This document shows, in pieces, positions 24,546 to 32,672 of a stretch of 44,487 nucleotides of DNA. The translations under genes were made by a program, and so were the position numbers. Position 1 is the first letter of the stretch. Every line of letters starts with the position of its first letter. Origin of the DNA: Nocardioides bruguierae (lineage in GTDB: Bacteria; Actinomycetota; Actinomycetes; Propionibacteriales; Nocardioidaceae); assembly GCF_023656415.1 (NCBI RefSeq), contig NZ_JAMOIL010000034.1, forward strand, positions 1 through 44,487. The letters run 5' to 3'. The notes under the pieces were generated by a model that did no database searches, was not told where the DNA came from, and was given only the letters and a program-made list of their open reading frames with translations.

Positions 24546-25403
24546 TCAGCCGGCGAGGCCGTCCACGATCTCCAGGGTGCGCGCCCAGGCGTCGGAGTCG
24601 GGGTCGATGACGGTGAAGTGGTCACCGTCGACCTCGACCAGCGCGGCGGTGGCGCCGGCCCCGGTGGCGGCGTCCACGTAGGCCTGGGACTGGGTGAGCG
24701 GCACCGTCGTGTCGCCGCCCGCGTGCACGCACCACACCGGCACGTCGAGCGGCACCTGGGAGAGCGGGTCCACCGCCTCGTCCGCCTGCCCGTCGCCGAA
24801 GGCGTGCCCGAGGAAGTCGGTGACCGCGCCGCCCCCGAGGTTCTCCCGGGTGGCACCCGCGAGGTCGAGGACGCCGGCCTGGCTGATGACGTGGGTGAGG
24901 ACGCCGGGCCCGCCGGGGCCGGCCGCCCAGGTGATGAGGTGCCCGCCGGCGGAGTGGCCGATGCCGACGACCGTGTCGAGCGGCAGGGGTGCGCCGACGG
25001 CGGCCTCGATCGCGGCGTCGTCGGTGAGCAGCGCGAGGGCGGCCGCGACGTCGTCCAGCGTCTGCGGCACGCCGCCGCCGTTGCCCACGCGGCGGTACTC
25101 GGGCACCAGCGTGGCCCAGCCGCGGTCGACCAGGCTGGGGGCCAGGGGCTGGGCGTACTCGACGCCGTACTGCGCGCGCCAGAACCCGCCGTGCAGGAGC
25201 ACGGCGACCCCGACCGGGGTGCCGCCCGGCACCGTGAGCTCGGCGACCTGGCTGGGGTCGTCGCCGTAGGTGAGGCGGACGGGGCCGGTGGCGGCGGGGT
25301 CGGACACGGCGGGGACCTCCGGGGGTCGGGTGCAGGCAGCGAGACCGATGCTCGCGGTCACGGCGCCGAGGGCGGTGAGCAGGTGGCGTCGGGTGAGGGG
25401 CAC
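24546..25403 (-). CDS. Exported alpha/beta hydrolase, predicted lipoprotein
   Basis: 285 residues. The N-terminus VPLTRRHLLTALGAV carries a twin-arginine, followed by a hydrophobic core and the lipobox LAAC with Cys24, so Tat export and lipid anchoring are likely. The mature part is an alpha/beta hydrolase of the carboxylesterase/kynurenine formamidase type. It has LLHGGFWRAQYG (oxyanion HGG), GIGHSAGGH with the nucleophile Ser, GGDTTVP with Asp, and DGDHFTV with His. The GTG at 25403 is taken as the start because it opens directly on the Tat motif. It lies 39 bp downstream of the propeller gene in the same direction and may share its transcript. Substrate unknown. Confidence 0.88.
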   Translation of the reverse strand: MPLTRRHLLTALGAVTASIGLAACTRPPEVPAVSDPAATGPVRLTYGDDPSQVAELTVPGGTPVGVAVLLHGGFWRAQYGVEYAQPLAPSLVDRGWATLVPEYRRVGNGGGVPQTLDDVAAALALLTDDAAIEAAVGAPLPLDTVVGIGHSAGGHLITWAAGPGGPGVLTHVISQAGVLDLAGATRENLGGGAVTDFLGHAFGDGQADEAVDPLSQVPLDVPVWCVHAGGDTTVPLTQSQAYVDAATGAGATAALVEVDGDHFTVIDPDSDAWARTLEIVDGLAG

Positions 25404-25442
25404 GGGTGGGGTTCGAGGCCGCGGCGGGGCCGGATGGCTCGC

Positions 25443-26825
25443 TCAGCGCAGCATCGTGACCGAGTCCTCGGCGTTCACCAGCACGCCGCCGATGGCCGGG
25501 ACCGCGACACCGGACTCGACAGCCCCGTCACCCAGGTCGCTCCACCGGACCTGCCAGAGCTCGTCGCCGTCTTCCAGCGACACGGCCCGCAGGACCTTCT
25601 CGGTGATGGCGAGCGCCTGGCCGTCGGCGACGCCGAACGGCAGCGCCCGGACCGTGGCGATCTCCGACAGGGAGCCGTCGAGGATGCTGACGCCACCGTC
25701 CTGACCCGAGACGCCGCCCAGCGCGAGCACCCGCACGTCGTCGCCGCGGCTGCCCACCGGCCACCAGGCGGCGCCCTCGGGCTGGACGGTGCGCTTGCCG
25801 TCGCGGGTGATCAGGTCACTGTCGATCGTCGGGTCGACGGCCATGAGACCGGCGCCCCAGGACTCCGGCTCGATGATGTCGTCACCCGCGGTGGAGCCGG
25901 TGGCGGTGCGCTCGTAGAGCACCGTGCCGTCGGTGGAGAGCACGGTGGACGACCGGCCGACACCCACGCCGAGGAGGTCGCCGGCGGCCGCGACGGCCAC
26001 CTCGTCCCCGGCCGCTCCCCGCACGGTGCCGAGGTCGGCGGTGACCTCGCCGGTCGCAGCATCGTGCTCCAGGACGTCCAGGTCCGCGGTGACCACGTAG
26101 AGGCGATCGCCCCAGGCGGTGACGGCGGCGACCGGGTCGTCGGCTCCCCAGCGCTCGTCGCCGGTCGCGGCGTCGCGGGCGAGGAGCCCGTCGTCACCCC
26201 GGTCCACGACCACGAGGTCGCCGACCGGGACTCCGCCGGCGTCGGACCACAGCGTCTCACCGCTCTCGGCATCCAGCATGGCGGCGCCGTCCTCGCTGTC
26301 GACCCACACCAGGGAGTGGTCGTCGGAGACGACCGGCTCGATCTCGTAGAGATCGGGCTCGGCGAAGAAGTCGTCGGGCGTGTCCTCGACGTAGACCTGC
26401 CGCCAGGCCTCCTCGCCGTCGGCGTCGAGGGCGACGAGGTCCTGCCCCGTCCACAGCAGCGCGCCTCGGCCCAGCGGCCAGACCTCGTCGACGGACTCCT
26501 CCTCGGCGGACGTCCACGTCCAGGCGACCTCGGAGACCTCGTCGACCGCCGGGGTCCGCGGGCGGCCCTCCGGCGTCAGCCAGCCGTCGCCGCCGAGGGT
26601 GAAGACCGGCTCCGCGTCGGCCAGCGGGTCCTCGGCCGTGAGCGTGGTGACGACCTTCGCGATGCCGCCGGCGACCACCACGAGCAGCACGAAGCCGATC
26701 AGCACCCGCAGGCCGCGGCGGTTGGTCGAGGCTCCCTCGAGGACCTCGGCCGGCTCCTGCGCCGGCTCGTCGGTGGGCTGGTCGGTGGGCTGGTCGTCGG
26801 TGTTCTCCGGCGGCGTCTGGCTCAC
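25443..26825 (-). CDS. Membrane-anchored PQQ-type beta-propeller protein
   Basis: 460 residues. A cytoplasmic acidic Pro/Thr/Gln-rich head of about 38 residues precedes one membrane segment (RVLIGFVLLVVVAGGIAKV, about 39-58). An extracytoplasmic domain built of PQQ-like propeller repeats follows, with blade motifs LVALDADGEEAW, AAMLDAESGETLW, LLARDAATGDERW, VLEHDAATGEV and LRAVSLEDGDELW. Such domains are usually binding or assembly platforms and need not bind PQQ; no dehydrogenase residues are seen. The GTG at 26825 has GAGGA four to five bases upstream. It lies 66 bp after arfB. Confidence 0.88.
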   Translation of the reverse strand: MSQTPPENTDDQPTDQPTDEPAQEPAEVLEGASTNRRGLRVLIGFVLLVVVAGGIAKVVTTLTAEDPLADAEPVFTLGGDGWLTPEGRPRTPAVDEVSEVAWTWTSAEEESVDEVWPLGRGALLWTGQDLVALDADGEEAWRQVYVEDTPDDFFAEPDLYEIEPVVSDDHSLVWVDSEDGAAMLDAESGETLWSDAGGVPVGDLVVVDRGDDGLLARDAATGDERWGADDPVAAVTAWGDRLYVVTADLDVLEHDAATGEVTADLGTVRGAAGDEVAVAAAGDLLGVGVGRSSTVLSTDGTVLYERTATGSTAGDDIIEPESWGAGLMAVDPTIDSDLITRDGKRTVQPEGAAWWPVGSRGDDVRVLALGGVSGQDGGVSILDGSLSEIATVRALPFGVADGQALAITEKVLRAVSLEDGDELWQVRWSDLGDGAVESGVAVPAIGGVLVNAEDSVTMLR

Positions 26826-26891
26826 GGTGTCCTCGTTCGGGATGACGGGGTGGTCAGGGGTGCTTGACGGGCACCGTTCTACCGCAGCGCG

Positions 26892-27329
26892 TCACGACCA
26901 GTCGCCGCCTCGTCCCTTCTGACGCCCTTTCTTGATCTCCCCGCGCTGCTTCTTGGCGTCGAGGCGGCGGCGCTGGGAGCCGCGGGTGGGCTTGGTGGGG
27001 CGGCGCTTCTTGGGCGGCGGGGCGAGGGCCTCGGCGAGCAGGGCGGTCATCCGCTCGCGGGCGGCGCGGCGGTTGTCGAGCTGGGCCCGGTGCTCGCTGG
27101 CGGTGACGACGACGAGGTGGCCGTCGACCAGCCGGCTGCCGAGGCGCTCCTTGAGCCGGGCACGGGTGGGCTCGGGGAGGTCGGCGTGGTCGAGGTCCAG
27201 CAGCAGCTCGACGCGGCTGTCGGTGGTGTTGACGCCCTGCCCGCCCGGCCCGCTCGACCGGCTGAACCGCTCGGTGAGGTCGGACCCGCGCAGCGTCACG
27301 TTGCGGGTCAGCGGGAGGTCGTCGGGCAC
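26892..27329 (-). CDS. arfB: Alternative ribosome-rescue factor, peptidyl-tRNA hydrolase ArfB
   Basis: 145 residues. Releases peptides from ribosomes stalled at mRNA ends. The catalytic loop RSSGPGGQGVNTT contains the GGQ. The C-terminal tail is highly basic (PPKKRRPTKPTRG, then RLDAKKQRGEIKKG), as needed to enter the empty mRNA channel. Length matches ArfB/YaeJ and is too short for RF1 or RF2. The GTG start at 27329 is supported by CATCCT at 27336-27341, six bases upstream. The GGAGGG directly before it is too close to act as a normal ribosome site. Located just downstream of purL and a large palindrome. Confidence 0.93.
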   Translation of the reverse strand: MPDDLPLTRNVTLRGSDLTERFSRSSGPGGQGVNTTDSRVELLLDLDHADLPEPTRARLKERLGSRLVDGHLVVVTASEHRAQLDNRRAARERMTALLAEALAPPPKKRRPTKPTRGSQRRRLDAKKQRGEIKKGRQKGRGGDWS

Positions 27330-27390
27330 CCCTCCAGGATGGGCCCTCCCCCGGCGTCCTGGCTCATCGGTGGGGGCTCCGGAACGGAAA

Positions 27391-27444
27391 CGACCCACCA
27401 CATTCGTGGTTCCCGCCTCGGGAAACCACGAATGTGGTGGGTCG
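27391..27444. repeat. 25-bp near-perfect palindrome between purL and arfB
   Basis: The left arm (27391-27415) and right arm (27419-27444) differ only by one inserted base, and the loop is CCT. The arm contains CACCACATTCGTGGTT, noticeably less GC-rich than its surroundings. It lies 18 bp beyond the purL stop and could end that transcript. Confidence 0.85.
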
Positions 27445-27462
27445 TACCCCCGCCGCAGCGGG

Positions 27463-29736
27463 TCAGGCCATGGCCGCCGGGATGGTGGCGGTCCAGGTGG
27501 CGCGCAGCTCGAGCAGGCCCGCGGTGAGGACGGGCTCGCCGCCGGCGGTGACGACGAGGTCGTCGCCACCCGTCACACCGAGGTCGGTGACCGGGACGCC
27601 GTGCTTGGCGGCCATCGCGAGGAAGGCGGAGAGGTCCGACTCCTCGACGGTGACCAGCGCGCGGGCGGTGGACTCGGCGAACAGCGCGAGGAACGGGTCG
27701 CCGCCGGCGACCTCGGACACGTCGACGCTGACGCCGACCATGTTGCGCAGGCTCGCCTCGACGAGCGCCTGCGAGAGGCCGCCGTCGGAGAGGTCGTGGG
27801 CCGAGGTGATGACGCCGGCGTCGAGGGCCGAGCCCTCGGCCAGCAGCGAGGCCAGCGACATCTCGGCGGCCAGGTCGACCTTCGGCGGGAGACCGCCCAG
27901 GTGACCGTGCACGACGTGGGCCCACTCCGAGCCGGAGAGCTCCTCGCGGGTGGTGCCGAGCAGCAGCACGCGCTGACCGGCGGCACTCCACGCGGACGCG
28001 GTGCGCTTGGCGACGTCCTCGATGAGGCCGAGCACGGCGACGACCGGGGTGGGGAGGATCGGGGTGCCCGCGGTGGAGTTGTACAGCGAGACGTTGCCGC
28101 CGGTGACCGGGACGCCGAGGGTGAGGCAGGCCTCCTTGAGGCCGCGGCAGGCCTCGGCGAACTGCCACATGACGTCCGGGTCCTCGGGAGAGCCGAAGTT
28201 GAGGCAGTCGGAGACGGCGAGCGGGGTCGCACCGCCGGTGGCGACGTTGCGGTACGCCTCGGCCAGCGCGAGCTGGGCACCGGTGAACGGGTCGAGCTTG
28301 GCGTAGCGACCGTTGCAGTCGGTGGCCAGCGCGACGCCGGTGCCGTTCTCCTCGTCGATGCGGATCATGCCCGAGTCGGACGGCTGGGAGAGCACCGTGT
28401 TGCCGCGGACGTAGCGGTCGTACTGGTCGGTGACCCAGCTCTTGTCGGCGAGGTTGGGCGAGGCGACCATCTGCAGCATCAGGTCCTTGAGCTCGGCCAC
28501 GGACGGGCGGGGCAGCGCCTCGGCGCCGTCCGCCTGGAGGCCGTCCTGCCACTCGGGGCGGGCGTAGGGGCGCTCGTAGGTCGGGCCGTCGTGGGCGACC
28601 GTGCGCGGGTCGACGTCCACGATGGTCTCGCCGTTCCAGTCGATGACCAGGCGGCCGGTGCCGGTGACGGTGCCGATGGTGACGGCCTCGACGTCCCACT
28701 TGGCGCAGATCTCCATGAAGCGGGCCTCGTCGGCGGGCTCGACGACCGCCATCATCCGCTCCTGCGACTCGCTCATGAGGATCTCCTCGGGAGCCAGCGT
28801 GGAGTCGCGCAGGGGGACGCCGGAGAGCTCGACGTGCATCCCGCCGTCGCCGGCCGCGGCCAGCTCGGAGGTGGCGCACGAGATGCCGGCGGCACCGAAG
28901 TCCTGGATGCCCGCGACGATGCCGGCCTGGAACAGCTCCAGGGTGCACTCGATGAGCAGCTTCTCCATGAACGGGTCGCCGACCTGCACCGCGGGGCGCT
29001 TGGTCGGGCCGGTGGACTCGAACGTGTCCGAGGCCAGGATCGAGGCGCCGCCGATGCCGTCGCCGCCGGTGCGGGCGCCGTACATGATGACCTTGTTGCC
29101 CTCGCCGGACGCCTTGGCCAGGTGCAGGTCCTCGTGCTTGAGGACGCCGACACACAGGGCGTTGACCAGCGGGTTTCCGGCGTAGGAGGAGTCGAAGACG
29201 ACCTCGCCGCCGATGTTCGGCAGGCCGAGGCAGTTGCCGTAGCCACCGACGCCGGAGACCACGCCCGGCAGCACGCGGCGCGTGTCCGCGGCGTCGAGCG
29301 CACCGAAGCGCAGGGGGTCCATCACGGCGACCGGGCGCGCACCCATCGCGAGGATGTCGCGAACGATGCCGCCGACGCCGGTCGCGGCGCCCTGGTAGGG
29401 CTCCACGTAGCTGGGGTGGTTGTGCGACTCGATCTTGAACGTCACGGCCCAGCCGTTGCCGACGTCGATGACGCCGGCGTTCTCGCCGATGCCGGCGAGC
29501 ATCCGCCCGGCCTTGGTCTCCTGCGGGATCTCACCGAACTGCTTGAGGTGGACCTTCGAGGACTTGTAGGAGCAGTGCTCCGACCACATGACGGAGTACA
29601 TGGCGAGCTCGGAGCTCGTGGGCCGGCGGCCCAGGATCTCCTTGATCCGCTCGTACTCGTCGGGCTTGAGGCCCAGGTCGGCGAACGGCTGCTCGCGGTC
29701 GGGGTCGGACGCGGCGACGGAGACGGTGTCCAGCAC
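27463..29736 (-). CDS. purL: Phosphoribosylformylglycinamidine synthase, large subunit
   Basis: 757 residues, the small PurL form that works with separate PurQ and PurS to convert FGAR to FGAM using ammonia and ATP. N-terminal landmarks are SELAMYSVMWSEHCSYKSS and the ATP region NHPSYVEPYQGAATGVGG. The middle has IQDFGAAGISCATSE and, in the second half, VTGGNVSLYN and SAHDLSDGGLSQAL. The separate purS/purQ genes at 34.8-35.7 kb confirm the three-subunit type. The GTG at 29736 is six bases from the -10 TAGATT, so a leaderless mRNA is inferred. Palindromic elements flank both ends of the gene. Confidence 0.97.
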   Translation of the reverse strand: MLDTVSVAASDPDREQPFADLGLKPDEYERIKEILGRRPTSSELAMYSVMWSEHCSYKSSKVHLKQFGEIPQETKAGRMLAGIGENAGVIDVGNGWAVTFKIESHNHPSYVEPYQGAATGVGGIVRDILAMGARPVAVMDPLRFGALDAADTRRVLPGVVSGVGGYGNCLGLPNIGGEVVFDSSYAGNPLVNALCVGVLKHEDLHLAKASGEGNKVIMYGARTGGDGIGGASILASDTFESTGPTKRPAVQVGDPFMEKLLIECTLELFQAGIVAGIQDFGAAGISCATSELAAAGDGGMHVELSGVPLRDSTLAPEEILMSESQERMMAVVEPADEARFMEICAKWDVEAVTIGTVTGTGRLVIDWNGETIVDVDPRTVAHDGPTYERPYARPEWQDGLQADGAEALPRPSVAELKDLMLQMVASPNLADKSWVTDQYDRYVRGNTVLSQPSDSGMIRIDEENGTGVALATDCNGRYAKLDPFTGAQLALAEAYRNVATGGATPLAVSDCLNFGSPEDPDVMWQFAEACRGLKEACLTLGVPVTGGNVSLYNSTAGTPILPTPVVAVLGLIEDVAKRTASAWSAAGQRVLLLGTTREELSGSEWAHVVHGHLGGLPPKVDLAAEMSLASLLAEGSALDAGVITSAHDLSDGGLSQALVEASLRNMVGVSVDVSEVAGGDPFLALFAESTARALVTVEESDLSAFLAMAAKHGVPVTDLGVTGGDDLVVTAGGEPVLTAGLLELRATWTATIPAAMA

Positions 29737-29742
29737 GGGAGC

Positions 29743-29748
29743 AATCTA
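29743..29748 (-). promoter_or_regulatory. -10 element TAGATT of purL, leaderless
   Basis: On the minus strand TAGATT is followed by six bases and the purL GTG. Confidence 0.6.
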
Positions 29749-29816
29749 CCTGCCGCGGCCCCTCGGGCCGTCCTCGGCGGACGTGGGTGGACGCACCCGA
29801 GCGTGGCGGGGTGAAA

Positions 29817-29886
29817 GTTGCTGCCGACTCGGCGGGGACACCCGGTGAGTCGGCAGCACGTTGCTGCCGACTCGGCGAGGGTGGGG
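29817..29886. repeat. Direct-inverted-direct cluster of the GCCGACTCGG repeat
   Basis: GTTGCTGCCGACTCGGCG occurs at 29817-29834 and 29860-29877. An inverted 12-mer, GAGTCGGCAGCA, lies at 29847-29858. The inverted copy can pair with either flank, giving two mutually exclusive stems. Located between the tetR 3' end and the purL promoter. Confidence 0.85.
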
Positions 29887-29901
29887 TCAGGCGCGGGTGG
29901 G

Positions 29902-30477
29902 TCAGGCGGACGAGGCGGGGTGGTGCTCGAGGGTGAGGAACCCGTCCGCGACGACGCCGAGCATCGGGCCGGTCGCGGCGGTGTCCAGCTGGCCGGAGTC
30001 GGCGACCATCGCGACACCGCCGACGAGGCGTCCGACCTCGATGGCGGTGACGTCGGCGCGCAGCGCGCCCTCCTCGCGCAGCGGCGCGAGCACCCGCTCG
30101 TGGGCCGCGAGCAGCACGCCGCACTTGTGCTTGATCGGGGAGCCCTCGTCGCCGAGCGCGATCGTGAACTTCGCGGGGCCGCCCTTGTGCACCGCGATCA
30201 GTCGCACGTACTCGTCGAACCAGGCGAGCAGGCGCTCGCGCGGCGTGCCGGTGGCCTCGAGCGCGCGGTCGGCCGCCGCCTCGACGCCGGCCACCCAGGG
30301 AGCCATGACCGCGTCGACCAGGTCGTCGCGCGTCGGGAAGTGCCGGTAGAGCGTGCCCGGGCCCACCTCGGCCGCCTTGGCGATCTGGTCGAGCGGGACG
30401 TCGTAGCCGCCGCAGCGGAACGCCTCCTGAGCAGCCTCGACGATCTTGTCGCGATTGCGCTGGGCATCAGCGCGCAT
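29902..30477 (-). CDS. TetR-family transcriptional regulator
   Basis: A 191-residue repressor. The HTH spans about residues 8-53: RDKIVEAAQEAFRCGGYD, VPLDQIAKAAEVGPGTLYRHF and PTRDDLVDAV. The C-terminal ligand domain includes a conserved KHKCGVLLAAHERVLAPLR segment, which resembles the SbtR/YxaF-type C-terminal region of actinobacterial TetR proteins. The ATG at 30477 has AGAGG six bases upstream. It is divergent from a DHA2 exporter whose promoter spacer is filled by a perfect inverted repeat, the obvious operator. Confidence 0.93.
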   Translation of the reverse strand: MRADAQRNRDKIVEAAQEAFRCGGYDVPLDQIAKAAEVGPGTLYRHFPTRDDLVDAVMAPWVAGVEAAADRALEATGTPRERLLAWFDEYVRLIAVHKGGPAKFTIALGDEGSPIKHKCGVLLAAHERVLAPLREEGALRADVTAIEVGRLVGGVAMVADSGQLDTAATGPMLGVVADGFLTLEHHPASSA

Positions 30478-30510
30478 GACGCACCTCTCACGGATCACAC
30501 GGGTGGATTC

Positions 30511-30588
30511 GGAACAGATCTCGGCTGTTCCCTTGCTAAGCGGAGACACTCTCCGTATCGTCGAAGGCGAACCGGAGGACATCTCCAG
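30511..30588 (+). promoter_or_regulatory. Divergent control region with three dyads
   Basis: Dyad 1: GGAACAG (30511-30517) and CTGTTCC (30525-30531). Dyad 2: CGGAGA-CAC-TCTCCG (30541-30555), lying exactly in the 17-bp spacer between -35 TTGCTA (30533-30538) and -10 TATCGT (30556-30561) of the exporter. Dyad 3: a degenerate relative of dyad 2, CGGAG and CTCCAG, at 30573-30588, after the expected transcript start. Confidence 0.7.
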
Positions 30589-30635
30589 TTCAGTCTACGT
30601 CGGCCCAGCCAGGGTCAGAACAGGACGCGCTCCCC

Positions 30636-32477
30636 ATGTCCCAGACACCGCCCCACCAGACGACGACCACCCGCACCACGAGCCGCAACGACGACGCGCT
30701 CGCGTCCCTTCCCGAGATCGACACCGTCCCCGCGACCCTCACGACCCGGCACGCCCAGCCGCGACGGGTCGACACCGTCGCCCTCGACGCCTCCGACCCG
30801 CTCGAGGACCTCATCCGCCGCGACCGCGAGCGCACCGCCGACCGGGCAGCAGCCCGCCAGGTCCGCCGTGCCGAGCGTCGCGCCACCCGCGCCGGCTCCA
30901 CCGCCTCCGCCACCGGCGAGCCGGGCGTGGCCCGGCTCATCCCCGGACGCGGCCGCCCCGCCGGCGTCCGCCTCGACGAGAACCGCCCCTCCCGTAAGGA
31001 CAGCACCACGAACACCACGCAGACCGCCGAGCCCGACGAGAAGTCCGGCCTCGGCCTCGGGATGGCCATCGTCCTGGTCGCCCAGCTCATGATCGTGCTC
31101 GACGCCACCGTCGTGAACGTCGCCCTGCCCCACATCGACACCGCGCTCGGCTTCGGCCCGGCCTCGCTGTCGTGGGTGCTCAACGCCTACACGCTCGCCT
31201 TCGGCGGCCTGCTGCTGCTCGGCGGCCGGCTCGGCGACGTCCTCGGTCGGCTCCGCCTCTTCCAGGTGGGCCTGACCCTCTTCACCCTCGCCTCGCTGCT
31301 CGGCGGCCTCGCCCAGACCCCCGGCCAGCTGGTCGCCGCCCGCGCGGCCCAGGGCGTGGGCGCGGCGCTGGCCGCTCCCAGCGTCCTGGCGCTGCTCACG
31401 ACGAGCGCGAAGGACGACGCGGCACGCCACCGCGCCTTCGCCCTGTTCGCCGCTGTCTCCTCGGGCGGCGCCAGCCTGGGCCTGCTGCTCGGCGGGGTCG
31501 TGACCGACCTCGGCTCGTGGCGCTGGACGCTGTGGATCAACGTCCCGATCGGCCTGGCCGTCGTGGCGCTGGTCGGCCGGCACGTCGCGGAGACCCCGCG
31601 TCGCCCCGGGCGGTTCGACGTGCTCGGCGCCCTGCTCGCCACGGGTGGCGCGGTGTCCCTGGTCTACGGCCTCGTCGGCGCCGCCGAGCACGGCTGGACC
31701 TCCACCAGCACCCTCGACCTCCTGCTGATCGGCCTGGCGATGCTGGCCGTGCTGGTCCGCCAGGAGCTGCGCCAGGAGGCGCTCGGCCGCACCCCGCTCG
31801 TCCAGCCCGCGCTGCTGCGCGACCCGCGCCGCGTCGGCGCGCTGGTCGTGATGCCGCTCGTCTTCGGCGCCCAGATGTCGATGTTCTTCCTGGTCGTGCA
31901 GATCCTCGAGACCGACCTCGGCTTCGGGCCGCTCACCAGCGGCCTGGCGTTCCTGCCGGTCAGCCTGTCGATCTTCACCATGTCGCGCTTCGCCCCGAGC
32001 CTGGTCGCCCGGCTCGGCGCCCCGGTGATGGTGCTCGCCGGCACGATCGGCCTGGCGCTCGGCTTCACGGTGCTCTCGACCTACGACGCCGGCGCCGGCT
32101 ACGCCCCGGCGCTGCTGCTGCCGCTGGTCCTCATCGGCGCCTCGGCCGGCGCGATCTTCATGCCGGTCACCTCGCTCGTCATGGCCGGCGTGCAGCCGCA
32201 GGACGCCGGCGCCGCGTCCGGCATGCTGCAGACCGCCCAGCAGCTGGGCGGGGCGGTCGGCCTCGCGGCCGTCGTCTCGGTCTACGCCGTGGGCGCGGTG
32301 CCCGGCGAGGTCGTGCCCGGGGCGCAGGCCGCGTTCCTCACCTCGGCCGCGTTCGCCTCGGCGGCAGCCCTGGCCGCCCTCGCGCTGACCGTGCAGGCCG
32401 CGCGGCGTGCCCGGGCCGCCCGGGCCGCCCAGCCCGACGGCGAGCCGACCGAGCCCCTGGAGCAGGCAGCCGCCTGA
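30636..32477 (+). CDS. DHA2-family MFS exporter with long hydrophilic N-terminal extension
   Basis: 613 residues. The transporter core starts near residue 135 (GMAIVLVAQLMIVLDATVVN, the DHA2 TM1 motif) and has about fourteen hydrophobic segments, with SWVLNAYTLAFGGLLLLGGR as TM2 and its loop. It is preceded by about 130 hydrophilic residues: Thr-rich at first, then an Arg-rich helix-like stretch (EDLIRRDRERTADRAAAR and onward). No ATG or GTG lies in the last third of that extension. Apart from a GTG near residue 98, most of it therefore seems to be translated. The ATG at 30636 has AGGA about ten bases upstream. Paired with the divergent TetR gene. Substrate unknown. Confidence 0.9.
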   Translation: MSQTPPHQTTTTRTTSRNDDALASLPEIDTVPATLTTRHAQPRRVDTVALDASDPLEDLIRRDRERTADRAAARQVRRAERRATRAGSTASATGEPGVARLIPGRGRPAGVRLDENRPSRKDSTTNTTQTAEPDEKSGLGLGMAIVLVAQLMIVLDATVVNVALPHIDTALGFGPASLSWVLNAYTLAFGGLLLLGGRLGDVLGRLRLFQVGLTLFTLASLLGGLAQTPGQLVAARAAQGVGAALAAPSVLALLTTSAKDDAARHRAFALFAAVSSGGASLGLLLGGVVTDLGSWRWTLWINVPIGLAVVALVGRHVAETPRRPGRFDVLGALLATGGAVSLVYGLVGAAEHGWTSTSTLDLLLIGLAMLAVLVRQELRQEALGRTPLVQPALLRDPRRVGALVVMPLVFGAQMSMFFLVVQILETDLGFGPLTSGLAFLPVSLSIFTMSRFAPSLVARLGAPVMVLAGTIGLALGFTVLSTYDAGAGYAPALLLPLVLIGASAGAIFMPVTSLVMAGVQPQDAGAASGMLQTAQQLGGAVGLAAVVSVYAVGAVPGEVVPGAQAAFLTSAAFASAAALAALALTVQAARRARAARAAQPDGEPTEPLEQAAA

Positions 32478-32493
32478 CCTCGCTCCACCCGAC

Positions 32494-32547
32494 GCGGGTC
32501 GTGTGCCCCAGCGGTCGCTCCGGCCACCGCTCAGGCACACGACCCGC
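32494..32547. repeat. Composite palindrome after the exporter gene
   Basis: Outer arms GCGGGTCGTGTGCC (32494-32507) and its exact complement (32534-32547) are followed inward by a two-base mismatch and inner arms AGCGGT (32510-32515) and ACCGCT (32526-32531). A related half-site with GGGTCGTG follows at about 32563. It starts 17 bp after the exporter stop. Confidence 0.8.
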
Positions 32548-32672
32548 TCGTGCGTGCACAGGGTCGTGCAACTCGTGTGAAGTGCCGTGATCCGTGGGAC
32601 TCCTGGGGTTATCGTCGTCCGGTCGCTCCCCCCACCGGCCCTTCCCCGGCCCGACCTCTCCCGGAGTCCCCG

